DNA of 64,000 nucleotides from Ardenticatenaceae bacterium (lineage in GTDB: Bacteria > Chloroflexota > Anaerolineae > Promineifilales > Promineifilaceae), in NCBI GenBank assembly GCA_020634415.1, contig JACKBT010000002.1:190828-254827 (forward strand), given 5' to 3'. Positions within the stretch are counted from its first letter, which is position 1. Every line of letters begins with the position of its first letter. The position numbers and the translations under genes are program-made. Below the pieces are notes generated by a model. The model saw only the letters and a program-made list of their open reading frames with translations. It made no database searches and was not told where the DNA came from. Shown in pieces: positions 34,178 through 42,929 of this stretch.

Positions 34178-34471
34178 ATGAGCCAGCGACCAGACCAATT
34201 GAAGCTCTCCATCGGCACAAACGATGCCGAGCGGCGCAAGTACGCGCTCAATCATTATGTTGCCGACCGGCTCATCACCGGCCGCAACAACCTGCCATCT
34301 ATCAGCGAGTTAGTTTGCCGCCTGGCTGATGCGCTCGATTTCGATTATCCACAGGCGGCAATGTACCTGGATGACCTCATGGCACTGGCCGGCACAGCGC
34401 ATGTGGTCGAAGCAGAGGAGGCACAAAATGAACATACACAAACGAGCAAGACAGCTAAAAGCAGCGGCTGA
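34178..34471 (+). CDS. Small cassette protein, possible HTH
   Basis: 97 residues from ATG 34178 behind TTGGAGG. A helix-turn-helix-like region is conceivable (NLPSISELVCRLADALDFDYPQAAMYLDDLMALAG), with the acidic tail beyond. Candidate regulator of the palindromic operator at 32838; not proven. It overlaps the next gene by 44 nt. Confidence 0.55.
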   Translation: MSQRPDQLKLSIGTNDAERRKYALNHYVADRLITGRNNLPSISELVCRLADALDFDYPQAAMYLDDLMALAGTAHVVEAEEAQNEHTQTSKTAKSSG

Positions 34472-34631
34472 GCGCATTGTCGCACTCAGCCAGAGGAATG
34501 GCGTGTCAGAAGCGGCTCCGAATTCCTACGGACTCTACTCAGATGAGGTAGAGGCGATGATCCGCGAGACTGGCTGCACCAGAGACACGGCCAAGCGACA
34601 CATTGGCCGCGCCTTGCGCCGAAAGCAATGA
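34428..34631 (+). CDS. Small basic cassette protein
   Basis: 67 residues from ATG 34428, preceded by GAGGAGG. The segment SYGLYSDEVEAMIRETGCTRDTAKRHIGRALRRKQ looks like a basic winged or HTH DNA-binding helix pair. It overlaps the following zinc-ribbon gene by 4 nt. Confidence 0.6.
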   Translation: MNIHKRARQLKAAAERIVALSQRNGVSEAAPNSYGLYSDEVEAMIRETGCTRDTAKRHIGRALRRKQ

Positions 34632-34867
34632 AAGACAGCAAAACATGCCCAGTTTGCGGCCGGAAGTTCGATCCAATGTGGCGCATTGAAACGGATGCTG
34701 AGTTGGAGCCTCACCAATTGGCTGGTGTGCTGACTCAGGTCGTGTACTGTAGCCAGCAGTGCAAGGATAAAGCGCGAAATCGCCGATACTACAAAAAACA
34801 TCGGCGAGAGATGATTGACCGAACGAATGAGAGGCAAAAAAACAGAAGAAGTGGCGAGGGCGAGTAG
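34628..34867 (+). CDS. Small zinc-finger protein
   Basis: 79 residues. CPVCGRKFDP and YCSQQCKDKARNRRYYKKHRRE form a Cys4 knuckle (Cys8, Cys11, Cys46, Cys50) followed by a highly basic tail, a pattern of small DNA-binding zinc proteins common in phages. It is the last gene of the plus-strand cassette. Confidence 0.7.
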   Translation: MKDSKTCPVCGRKFDPMWRIETDAELEPHQLAGVLTQVVYCSQQCKDKARNRRYYKKHRREMIDRTNERQKNRRSGEGE

Positions 34868-34915
34868 GCCGTTTTTCCCTTGCCTCTCGCTAGAACATTT
34901 GTACAATATGGTCAG

Positions 34916-35009
34916 GTCTATTTGGTGAAAAGCGCGGGTGGAACTCCTCCCCCAAACTGGCACGATAAAAACTGGCACAAGACACACGACTGGAACACAC
35001 CAAATAGAC
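34916..35009. repeat. 12-bp inverted repeat in gene-free gap
   Basis: GTCTATTTGGTG (34916-34927) and its exact complement CACCAAATAGAC (34998-35009) frame 70 bp that contains two more short direct repeats (AAACTGGCAC, AAAACTGGCACAAG). The 34868-35185 gap holds no convincing gene; this could be a small structured RNA or a binding site. Confidence 0.45.
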
Positions 35010-35080
35010 TCAGGGCTTTGCTCCCAACTCACGTTGGACACCCTCCCATCTGCGCTTTGGCATTTGCCCGCCTATTTCGT

Positions 35081-35118
35081 AAAACCGCCTTTCCGCACCC
35101 TCCTGGAAAGGCGGTTTT
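35081..35118. terminator. Bidirectional terminator behind the cassette
   Basis: AAAACCGCCTTTCC / GGAAAGGCGGTTTT with a 10-nt loop, followed on the plus strand by TCTTTTT and on the minus strand by TTTT. It would end the rightward cassette transcript and also leftward late transcripts from the genes at 35186 and beyond. Confidence 0.85.
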
Positions 35119-35185
35119 TCTTTTTGCCAATGCGTGCCCGGTAAGATATTATCGGTCATATCTTCCAGGAATTCATCTTTTGTTA

Positions 35186-35362
35186 TCATTCATAGTTATT
35201 CGCCTCCACCAGTTCGAGATAAACAACCAAGTTGTATTCGTCATCCTCATCATACTGAATGTGCGACTCAGCCCCGCAGTGCGGGCATTGAACTGGCATC
35301 GCTTGCCATTTGTTGTCTAAGTCAAAATCCTCTAAGCAGCGAGGGCATGTTACAGTTGTCAT
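35186..35362 (-). CDS. 58-residue zinc-ribbon protein
   Basis: Begins MTTVTCPRCLEDFD and continues to CPHCGAESHIQYDEDDEYNL: two CxxC pairs (Cys6/Cys9 and Cys27/Cys30) forming a rubredoxin-like knuckle and an acidic C-terminus. There is a ribosome-like GGAAATT before the ATG at 35362. It overlaps nothing and ends the leftward upstream group before the terminator. Confidence 0.65.
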   Translation of the reverse strand: MTTVTCPRCLEDFDLDNKWQAMPVQCPHCGAESHIQYDEDDEYNLVVYLELVEANNYE

Positions 35363-35374
35363 AAGAATTTCCTT

Positions 35375-35578
35375 TCAGTGCCCGTTTCCCACCCCCATCA
35401 AATCAATCACCACCGGCTCGGCCAGGCCGCGCACCTTCACCCGCACCCGCAGCCTGTGTGGATCATACTCAAACAGCAGCTTCCCGCCGCGCCGGATGGG
35501 AATCCAGACAACGGCATATGCGGCCTCTCGCGCCGTTTCCTCCTCCTGGCTCACATCTTCACCGGGCCGAGCTTCCAA
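35375..35578 (-). CDS. Small protein, unknown
   Basis: 67 residues with acidic N-terminus and a strand-rich, basic C-terminal half (YDPHRLRVRVKVRGLAEPVVIDLMG). It overlaps the preceding gene by 28 nt. No family is recognised. Confidence 0.5.
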   Translation of the reverse strand: MEARPGEDVSQEEETAREAAYAVVWIPIRRGGKLLFEYDPHRLRVRVKVRGLAEPVVIDLMGVGNGH

Positions 35579-35880
35579 GAGCCATCCTCCATTGACTGGA
35601 GATACTGCTTCGTCAACTTCAAAATCCGCACATCATTGGTAAAGCTCTGAAACTGCTGTGGCTGCAAACGGCCGTTATCCGGGTCAGCCGGTAACACTAT
35701 CTCAAAATCAGAAAACTCCGATCCTAGAAACACAAAGCCCCACTGCAAGAGCTTCTGCTCATACCAGATGTCAGCCTCGCGGCCATCAAACGCCACATGC
35801 AGCACATATCCGCCCCCATGCGGGTCAGTGCGGATTTCCGCCTTCGTAATCTCTTTTATTTCATTGGTTCGCCTTGCCAT
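35551..35880 (-). CDS. Small protein, unknown, overlaps MuF gene end
   Basis: 109 residues from the ATG at 35880 (MARRTNEIKEITKAEIRTD). A short beta-rich core (GYVLHVAFDGREADIWYEQKLLQWGFVFLG) is followed by a helical tail. Its start lies 25 nt inside the large MuF gene, so it is translationally coupled to it and could be a partner or immunity-type protein for the effector domains. That role is speculative. Confidence 0.6.
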   Translation of the reverse strand: MARRTNEIKEITKAEIRTDPHGGGYVLHVAFDGREADIWYEQKLLQWGFVFLGSEFSDFEIVLPADPDNGRLQPQQFQSFTNDVRILKLTKQYLQSMEDGSWKLGPVKM

Positions 35881-38800
35881 TGCCAAAACTCCTGCGTCGC
35901 CTTGCCGGGACTGACTGTGCCATAATAATCAAAAGGAATATCGTCTGGCATGAAAACAAATTCGTTTTCGCCGTCGCCCAAAAAAGCATCGCCACCAATT
36001 GTGTTCGGTCTTTCTGTGAAGTAATAGCCAATTATACGATGAATTGGCACTTTTTGTAGCGTTAATTGGTTGTTACCATACACTTTCACCGTCTTGTAAA
36101 TAGATGCTGATTCGCAGGCCCCACGCTGCATAGTGACCTGGCGTTGACCCGCATTTAGCTTGTTCATATCCATGACCGCTTTCGGTTCAGTTCGCACCAG
36201 TTGCAATGTGCCATCGGCCGTTTTGCCTGCAAACTCCATTTGCCGCAGCGACTCATAGACAAAAGCGTGCCACATCAGCCGGGTGCGGGCGTAATTATCC
36301 TCGCCCACCACCTTCACCGCCTGCTCATACGCCTGCTTGGCTGAGGCCACACCCCCGTTCCAATAGAACTTATTGAAGTCGCCGCCGCGCTGCTTCACCA
36401 GCCAATACTTAAATGCCTTCGCCCCTTCACTCCAGGAACTGCCCGCCTGCTGCCCCATCCAATACTGGATGGCCCCAGAGTTGCCCCCATTGGCATTTAT
36501 GTAGGCCGACACCGACTGGATAATCGAATCCTTGCCCCACAGGTCATCAAACTCACGGCCGTTTTCATCATAAACCGTTGTGCTGCCCTTGCTCTTCTGC
36601 GTCAGCCGCTGCGGAAGCTGGTCAATAATACCTTCGCGCCGGATGTAGGTAGAGTGCTTGAGGAACTCGTCGGTATAGCCCTCGACGAAAGCATCTGTCT
36701 TTAGCGTATCGCTGGTATCGGCCAGGTCACTGAGAATAGCCAAACGGCCGTTTACCAGCGACCGCACCTCCTCCGGCAAAGCCCCCAGAATTTGGGGGCC
36801 ATTGCGAACAACATCACGCACCTGGTTCATGATGTCATAAATGCCCAGGCTGCCAAAAATCTGCTCATTCTTAGGCCCAATGCTCTTATCCCGCATCGTC
36901 CACAGTTCCACCGGATAATCGGTCAGGAACTCACCCTCCTTCTTGCCCCCTTGCGCCCGGTAGCGCAGGGAGCCGCCATTGTCAATGCGCCACACCTCAC
37001 CGGCCGCATCCACCAGGATATTGTCCAAGTCTGCACCCACCACATCCCAGTTGCCCATCAGGGCATCCATGGCAAAGCCCCGGCGCACCTTGTGCATAAC
37101 GGCCGTTCGCTCGGCCGCCGTCGCCGTCTTCAGATATTGGCTCAACGTTTCACCCTCCTGGAACTCCGCCAGCTTCACCGGCCCCTCGGCCGTTTCATAC
37201 ACCTTGAAGGTGGGTACACGGAAACCGGCCGCTTTGTAAGCGGCATCAGCATAGGCTTCCTCCAGCAAATGCCCGGCCGATTTGCCCTTCTTCATCACAT
37301 ACTGCTTGCCGGTGGCCGCATCCTGGACCAACTGCGCCCCCGTCGAACCCCCCAATCCCTTTACAACTTTCAATTGGTCCACGTCGGCCGGGAAGCCGGG
37401 TGGGTCGGGCAGCTTGTGCGGTGGTAGGTTGGGTGGCAACGGCCGTTCCTTCTTCACCTTCGGTTTGGGCGGCGGTTTAGGTGGGGAGACAGTCGCCACA
37501 GGTGGTGGGGCAGGCTTAGGCTTGGCTGGCGGCTGGGCCACCACCTTTCCGGCCATCGTCACCAGCGCCGGAATCTTATCCGGCGTGATGGTCATGTAAC
37601 CGCCATTGCTCTCCGGGCTGGTGACAGCAAAGCCCCACTGCTTGTACTGCGCTTGCAACGATTTGGGTACATAGACTTTGAGGTTCAAGCCCTTTGATAA
37701 GGCATAGTTGGCGGCATCGGCCATCCCCTCCAGGTTAACGGCCGTTTCCTTAAAAGCCGCACCAGTAACCTTTATCGTCTGTGAATCGAGCAAGCTAAAA
37801 CTGATAACACCAGACACCTGGCCTGCACCATCAAAATAGGCATAGCCTGTATGTCCATTCTTGATACCATCCAACGCCTTCTTGGCTCCATTTCCGACTG
37901 GAGAGCCAGGTGTAAAAACGCCTTCCAGCTTGGTTGCCAGTTGCGCCATCTCCTGACTGTTAGCCTTCGCCAAATCATCAGGCCAGGCAGGGGTGGTCGG
38001 TTGAACTGCCTCTGGCGCAGCTTGGGCGGCAGTGGCCGGTTGAGTAGGCTTTGGCGTGTAGGGCTTACCAACGGCCTTGTACACTGCACTCACTGGCTGG
38101 CCGATCAACGCTTTCAGGCTCGGCTTTGATAAATTGTGCAGCATAAAGGACGGGATGCCCGTTTCTTTGGCAATATTGGTCTCCATATAAGCTTTAGTGC
38201 CAGCCTTTGTCTTTAGTAACGGGTCGCCAATCTTTTCCTGGTAAGCGGCCTGCAACTGCTCCTTGATGACCACCGAGTAGCCTTCGGCCTCAGCGTAGTC
38301 CATCGCCGCCAACGTCTCCTCGATGGAGAGAACGGCCGTTCCCCCCTCCTGGAACTTTTGATAAGCAGTCACTTTCGGGTCGGGCGCAGCCTTCGCCCCT
38401 TTGCCGCTATATTTGGCCGTGTGCGCGGCTCCACCGGCCTCAATAGCGGCCAGGGCATCGGCTTCGGGCAAAGCGAACAGGGCGGCGATCTGGTCTTTGC
38501 TCATAACGTTGAGCTTCCATTTGGCAATGCCCCGAATCTTAGCCAGATGATCGACCAATGCCTTCTTGGTCTGCGTGGCTGGGTCGCCGCCAGGCGGAGG
38601 TGGTAGTTTGGCCGGTGCAGGAGGAACGGCCGTTTGTTTCTTGCCCGCATATTTGGCCGTGTGGGCGGCTCCGCCCGCTTCGATGGCCGCCATTGCCTCC
38701 TCTTCGGACATCTCAAAAAGGGCTGCCACCTGCTCCTTCGTCATGACACTCAGCTTCCATTTGGCAATGCCCCGAATCTGGGCCAGGTGGTCAACCAAAG

Positions 38801-41099
38801 CTTTCTTGGTCAGTGCGGCCAAATCGCCAGGAGGAGGGGGCAGCTTAGGTGTGGCAACGGCCGTTGCCGGCACGGTCGGTGGTGGTGGTGGCGGCTGCGC
38901 TTCGGCCGCTTTCTGGGCAGCCAGGATGTCGAGACCTTCCTCCAATTTGGCCGCGTCAAAAGGCTCTCCCCCAAAAATGCCCTTATGCGCCTGGCGCAAA
39001 TCGTAGAGGATGCCTTTGTCTACGCCCGCCTCCAGCAGTTTGTCGGCCTTATCCAAAGGCACAATGCGCACGGCCTCTGTCTCCCATTGCGCCGCCCAGG
39101 GCGCACCCTCTTCCACCACGCCCACATAGAAGCGGTTGATGGAGGTGGACTTCTCATAATCGCCCAGATGCCCCAACACTTTGGCCTTAAAGCCCGTTTC
39201 CTCCCACACCTCCTTAACGGCCGTTGCTTGCAAACTCATGCCCTCTTCCTGTGTGCCTTTGGGAAACGTCGTTTTCACGCCGCCAAATTGGTGAGCCGGG
39301 TCAACCAACACTAGCTTGCCATCGGGCGTAAACAGCAGCATCCCCGCCGACACATGCTTATCTTCAGGCACATCGCCCAACGGCGGCTCGTAGACCAGCG
39401 TTTTGGTCTGCTTCTCAAAGTCCGCTTCCCCCATTTGCACCGGCTTAAAGCCCAAGCCCTCAATCTCCTGGCCCACCCTGAAGGTGAACCCACCTTCGGG
39501 ATCGGCGAGGGCGGCTTTGGCTTTGGCTTGTAATTCGGCCGTTTTCTTGGCCGCGAATTCATCGGGGCTTTTGAGGAAACCGGCTACGTCGTCGGGGTGC
39601 AGCTGCACCCGCGCCCCTTCTTTGAAGGATTGGTGCATGAGAAAGCCCCAATCCTTGTACAGTTTCAGATGGGAATTGGGCGCATATAGTTCAATGCCCT
39701 GTCCCTGCTGAAGCGCATGATCGGCAATGTCCAGGATGCCCCGCCGATTAGCGGCCGCATCCAGAAAGCCCGCGCCGGTGATGTTCAGATATTGCAGATT
39801 GCTTTGGCTGGGTTCGTAGGAGATGATGCCCTGCAAACGGCCGTCGGCATCCGTATACACAAACCCCTTGTGGCCGCCCAGGACTTTGCCAATGGCCGCC
39901 TTCATGCCCGCCCGCGTGGTGGGATCGAGCTTGCTGTCGGGTTTGTCCAGCCCGGCCGCCAACTCTTCCAGGAACGCCTGATCAGCGGCCGTTACCGCCA
40001 ATGTCTGAGGTTTCTGGGGCTTGGCTTTGGCCTGGTGTGTGGCCAGCAGCGCAGCCGGGTCTATCGGTGGCGCACCACCGCCACGCCCTTTGAGCAAATC
40101 GGTGAGGCTGGTCACTTGAGCCGATGGCCCCCAAGTTGGATTGGGCTTAATTGTCACCAGTTGGCTGAGGTTGAACAGGCCGTCTTTATAGGCTTCATAT
40201 CGGCCGTTGCCCATCATGCGCCGCAGTTCATCGGGCGGCAGCTTCTCCAGCCAATCCAGGCCGCTTTGCCACTTGGGCAAGGGAAAACCCTCGACCAGAG
40301 GCACCATCGTGCAGCGGTCTTGGGGGTGCAGTTCCATCAGAGCAGCCACAGGGTAAATCGTGCCATCCAGCGCCAGGCAGGCCAGGCAGGTGCGCGTGTT
40401 CTTGGCCGCCAGGCGCATGTAGCCATAGATGGCGGCATTACGGCCGTAATGGAGTCGGGTCATCTCGCGGTAATGGCGAATTTGCTGGTCTCGCGCCACC
40501 AGCAAGAAATGATTGAGTCCCTGGCCCAACCCCTGCTCCATCATCTTCTTGGCCGTCAGGCGCGGATTTTGGCCGACAGAAAGGCCGTAGACGAGTTGGT
40601 CGGTCAGCCCTTGCACGGCCAGGGGATAGGCGGCTTGTAAAATTTTGTTGAGGGGCTGCCCGGCCTGGGCAATGGCCGTGAGGTTCTGCACAGCTTCGAC
40701 GGGCAGTTTGCTGAAGGTGGTTTTGAGTGACCGGCCGTTAGGGGCCTCACTCGCCAACCCCAGCAGCATTTGCTTGGCATGAGCCTCACCCAGTGCCTGG
40801 CTCTTCTTGGCCTGGCTGCCGATTTCGGCCACTGCAAACTGGCCGTAAGCGGCCATCTCCGCCCCGATCTGGGCCAGCAGCGACTGGAATCGCTCCATCT
40901 GCCACAGCTTCCATTGGGGGATGTCTTCACCGTCCGCTTTGAGAGCGGCCAGTTCTTGGGTCAGGTCATTGATGGCCCCTTCCAGGGCCGCCTGCACCTT
41001 GCTCCACTGGCTGGTCATCGCCTGGATGGCTGAAGCATCCCGCTTCAGCAGCTGGGCACGGAAACCTTCAGCTAATCGGACGACGAGGGGTTCGCTCAT
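35856..41099 (-). CDS. MuF head protein fused to GNAT, Nudix, kinase and ART-like domains
   Basis: 1747 residues. Order as I read it: MuF head-morphogenesis domain (about 195-275; CLAC 238-241, HPQDRC 258-263); GNAT-like domain 1 (405-490); Nudix-like domain (585-700) with box 615-637 where the usual Glu is Met621 and Arg is Lys629 but KEVWEETGF keeps the EE pair; two 79-residue repeats (751-900, KKALVDHLAxIRGIAKWKL); a divergent third unit (905-1015); GNAT-like domain 2 (1060-1160); a HipA/PI4-kinase-like fold (1240-1400; GNWDVVGADLDN 1349-1360, RIDNGG 1371-1376); and a C-terminal ADP-ribosyltransferase-like domain (1640-1745; Arg1659, ENE 1711-1713). MuF proteins are ejected with DNA, so the enzymes may enter the host. 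It overlaps the portal by 4 nt. Confidence 0.85.
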   Translation of the reverse strand: MSEPLVVRLAEGFRAQLLKRDASAIQAMTSQWSKVQAALEGAINDLTQELAALKADGEDIPQWKLWQMERFQSLLAQIGAEMAAYGQFAVAEIGSQAKKSQALGEAHAKQMLLGLASEAPNGRSLKTTFSKLPVEAVQNLTAIAQAGQPLNKILQAAYPLAVQGLTDQLVYGLSVGQNPRLTAKKMMEQGLGQGLNHFLLVARDQQIRHYREMTRLHYGRNAAIYGYMRLAAKNTRTCLACLALDGTIYPVAALMELHPQDRCTMVPLVEGFPLPKWQSGLDWLEKLPPDELRRMMGNGRYEAYKDGLFNLSQLVTIKPNPTWGPSAQVTSLTDLLKGRGGGAPPIDPAALLATHQAKAKPQKPQTLAVTAADQAFLEELAAGLDKPDSKLDPTTRAGMKAAIGKVLGGHKGFVYTDADGRLQGIISYEPSQSNLQYLNITGAGFLDAAANRRGILDIADHALQQGQGIELYAPNSHLKLYKDWGFLMHQSFKEGARVQLHPDDVAGFLKSPDEFAAKKTAELQAKAKAALADPEGGFTFRVGQEIEGLGFKPVQMGEADFEKQTKTLVYEPPLGDVPEDKHVSAGMLLFTPDGKLVLVDPAHQFGGVKTTFPKGTQEEGMSLQATAVKEVWEETGFKAKVLGHLGDYEKSTSINRFYVGVVEEGAPWAAQWETEAVRIVPLDKADKLLEAGVDKGILYDLRQAHKGIFGGEPFDAAKLEEGLDILAAQKAAEAQPPPPPPTVPATAVATPKLPPPPGDLAALTKKALVDHLAQIRGIAKWKLSVMTKEQVAALFEMSEEEAMAAIEAGGAAHTAKYAGKKQTAVPPAPAKLPPPPGGDPATQTKKALVDHLAKIRGIAKWKLNVMSKDQIAALFALPEADALAAIEAGGAAHTAKYSGKGAKAAPDPKVTAYQKFQEGGTAVLSIEETLAAMDYAEAEGYSVVIKEQLQAAYQEKIGDPLLKTKAGTKAYMETNIAKETGIPSFMLHNLSKPSLKALIGQPVSAVYKAVGKPYTPKPTQPATAAQAAPEAVQPTTPAWPDDLAKANSQEMAQLATKLEGVFTPGSPVGNGAKKALDGIKNGHTGYAYFDGAGQVSGVISFSLLDSQTIKVTGAAFKETAVNLEGMADAANYALSKGLNLKVYVPKSLQAQYKQWGFAVTSPESNGGYMTITPDKIPALVTMAGKVVAQPPAKPKPAPPPVATVSPPKPPPKPKVKKERPLPPNLPPHKLPDPPGFPADVDQLKVVKGLGGSTGAQLVQDAATGKQYVMKKGKSAGHLLEEAYADAAYKAAGFRVPTFKVYETAEGPVKLAEFQEGETLSQYLKTATAAERTAVMHKVRRGFAMDALMGNWDVVGADLDNILVDAAGEVWRIDNGGSLRYRAQGGKKEGEFLTDYPVELWTMRDKSIGPKNEQIFGSLGIYDIMNQVRDVVRNGPQILGALPEEVRSLVNGRLAILSDLADTSDTLKTDAFVEGYTDEFLKHSTYIRREGIIDQLPQRLTQKSKGSTTVYDENGREFDDLWGKDSIIQSVSAYINANGGNSGAIQYWMGQQAGSSWSEGAKAFKYWLVKQRGGDFNKFYWNGGVASAKQAYEQAVKVVGEDNYARTRLMWHAFVYESLRQMEFAGKTADGTLQLVRTEPKAVMDMNKLNAGQRQVTMQRGACESASIYKTVKVYGNNQLTLQKVPIHRIIGYYFTERPNTIGGDAFLGDGENEFVFMPDDIPFDYYGTVSPGKATQEFWQWQGEPMK
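38390..38880 (-). repeat. Tandem repeat in the MuF fusion gene
   Basis: Two roughly 235-bp units encode nearly the same 79 residues (LPPPPG...KKALVDHLAxIRGIAKWKL...AAIEAGGAAHTAKY). They lie between the Nudix-like and second GNAT-like domains, and their close DNA similarity shows recent duplication. Confidence 0.75.
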
Positions 41100-42658
41100 T
41101 CTTCAGGTTGATTGCCGTTTCCGTTCGCCTGCACCGGCGACGGCCGTTCTAATCCATTGCTGCCCTGGCCGGAATCAAAGCGGGCCTGCGCCTCCAACAA
41201 AGCCGAAGCCATGCCCGCCTGGTTCATGGCCGTCTCCCGCTGCTTGTCCTCTTCGATTTCGGCCATCTGTTCTTCGGTGTAACCACTGCGGCGCAGAGAG
41301 GTAAAGAGCGGCAGCCCGGCATCCCGCTCGGCCTTCCAGGTCTCGGCTTCTTCGCTGCGGCCGACAGGAATGATGTCGCGCTCAGCGAAGGTGTGTTCAA
41401 AATCGCCATCGTCGAAGCTGCCCAACTTACTCCAGATACCCGCCGCCTGGCCAATGGTCAGTGCCATCTTCTGTGCCTTCACCAAAGCCGCTTCCAGATT
41501 GCCGCGCACTTCCTTGCCCGAAGTAATGGCTGGCCCCAGCAGCAGCCGAATAGCCCGGCCGCTCAGTTCGCCAAGCTCCAGCAGCTTGTAATAGTTCAAT
41601 TCCGGCAAATCCTTAGATAGCTCCTCCAAATGGGCGTTGAGGACATTAAGCGCAGCATCATAATCAATCTGGGGTACAAGTGCCTCCAACGTGGCCGTGC
41701 CGGGCAAGCGGACAAACGTCTCCCCGCCCAATTCGACGATAGAACCATCCTCGTCACTTGTTCCACCCAATCGCGGTGCAGCCACCGGACGGCCGTCGCC
41801 GCGTGTGGCATTAGCGCCCAAAGCCCAAGTAGGCTGATTATGCCTGAACAGCATTGAATGCAGCCGCGTGGCCTGGCGGTTGGCCTCGTCTATTTTGTCC
41901 AGAGCCAACAAGTACGCACCAATGCCCCGCTCGTCATGGCCGATGGAGAGGTGCTTGGCACAGACAAATGGCGCAAAGTCAATGCCCCAGGTCTCTTTCA
42001 GGTTGTATTTGTTTATTGGCGTGCCGAGCTTGTCCAGTTGGGCATCCAGCCCCTTGTTATGTTCCCACACCCGCCGCGTCTCTTCGTCCCAAACTTCGGT
42101 GCGGGTGAGGAATTGGATTCTGTCGGCCTCGCGCTTGGAGATGGGCGTGTCGGTGCGGATGTAGGTGATGTTGCCGCGCTCGTCGAATTCGCGGTCACTG
42201 ACGAGCTCCGGTTTGATGAGCTGGAGGAAAACGCGGCTGGCCTCCTCGTTGGTCGCCACACGGATATACGCCTCACCAAAGACGGCCGTCCAGCGCACCA
42301 GCACCTGCTTTTGCTCCTGCCAATTGCTCCATTTCCACAAATCATAAATTGGCTCGATGATGGCATCATTGCCTTCGGCCTCGATGGGCAAGGCCGAAGG
42401 CAGCTTTCCCGGCCAGATGGTGTCGGCGTAGAACTTGACCACGCGCCCTGCCGGATTACGAACCGATTTGAGAGTCGCTTCGTTGGTAAAATAGCCTGCC
42501 AGGCGCAGTTCGTCATAGAGGCCGTTGTTGAAGAAGTAGCTCCACAGCAGCTTGCAAATCTCCCGATACGGCAGTTCCTCTTCGATGCCTTCGGCCGAAA
42601 CGCGGAAATTGGTGGCGGCTCCACTGTAGCCGCCGTAAAGACTGGTTAATAGTTTCAT
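41096..42658 (-). CDS. Portal protein
   Basis: 520 residues, SPP1 gp6-like. Features include an N-terminal wing (YREICKLLWSYFFNNGLYDELR), GRVVKFYADTIWPG, a clip-like ETWGIDFAPFVCAKHLSIG and a C-terminal basket region ending in acidic and Asn/Gln-rich residues (QARFDSGQGSNGLERPSPVQANGNGNQPEE). The dodecameric portal is the DNA entry and exit ring. It sits between terminase and MuF genes, as is standard. Confidence 0.88.
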   Translation of the reverse strand: MKLLTSLYGGYSGAATNFRVSAEGIEEELPYREICKLLWSYFFNNGLYDELRLAGYFTNEATLKSVRNPAGRVVKFYADTIWPGKLPSALPIEAEGNDAIIEPIYDLWKWSNWQEQKQVLVRWTAVFGEAYIRVATNEEASRVFLQLIKPELVSDREFDERGNITYIRTDTPISKREADRIQFLTRTEVWDEETRRVWEHNKGLDAQLDKLGTPINKYNLKETWGIDFAPFVCAKHLSIGHDERGIGAYLLALDKIDEANRQATRLHSMLFRHNQPTWALGANATRGDGRPVAAPRLGGTSDEDGSIVELGGETFVRLPGTATLEALVPQIDYDAALNVLNAHLEELSKDLPELNYYKLLELGELSGRAIRLLLGPAITSGKEVRGNLEAALVKAQKMALTIGQAAGIWSKLGSFDDGDFEHTFAERDIIPVGRSEEAETWKAERDAGLPLFTSLRRSGYTEEQMAEIEEDKQRETAMNQAGMASALLEAQARFDSGQGSNGLERPSPVQANGNGNQPEE

Positions 42659-42929
42659 TGGTTATCGCCTCATATTGTCTTGAAAGGCAAGCCACACGCT
42701 CCCCCAGGGAGTATTTACGCCTTTGGATATAAGACGGCCGTCATGCCGCCTATTGGTGTGAACACCTAATTTAGTTCCTTGCCGATGTGGGTGAAAATAA
42801 AAAACCCATCTCCATGTAATGGACCACGCCCAATGCCAAGAAGCTATGATCCAACTCTTCTTAGTGTTGGTCTTGTTAATAAAATACAGTGTGCCATATC
42901 TGGTAGTTAGTTTCATTGGTTATCGCCTC
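42650..42929 (-). repeat. 22-bp direct repeats flanking a small gene
   Basis: Identical 22-bp blocks at 42650-42671 and 42908-42929 (containing TTTCATTGGTTATCGCCTC) carry the ribosome-binding site and start codon of two adjacent genes, portal and the 84-residue ORF. The 258-bp unit between them looks like an insertion that copied the portal leader. Confidence 0.7.
42662..42916 (-). CDS. 84-residue Trp-rich protein, possibly inserted
   Basis: Starts MKLTTRYGTLYFINKTNTKK with the same leader and MKL start as portal. Trp/His-rich centre (SWIIASWHWAWSITWRWVFYF) and a basic C-terminal part (GTKLGVHTNRRHDGRLISKG). It interrupts the terminase-portal junction where no gene is expected. Composition is unlike its neighbours. 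It might be a remnant of a homing element or a copied leader with a fortuitous frame. Confidence 0.4.
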   Translation of the reverse strand: MKLTTRYGTLYFINKTNTKKSWIIASWHWAWSITWRWVFYFHPHRQGTKLGVHTNRRHDGRLISKGVNTPWGSVWLAFQDNMRR

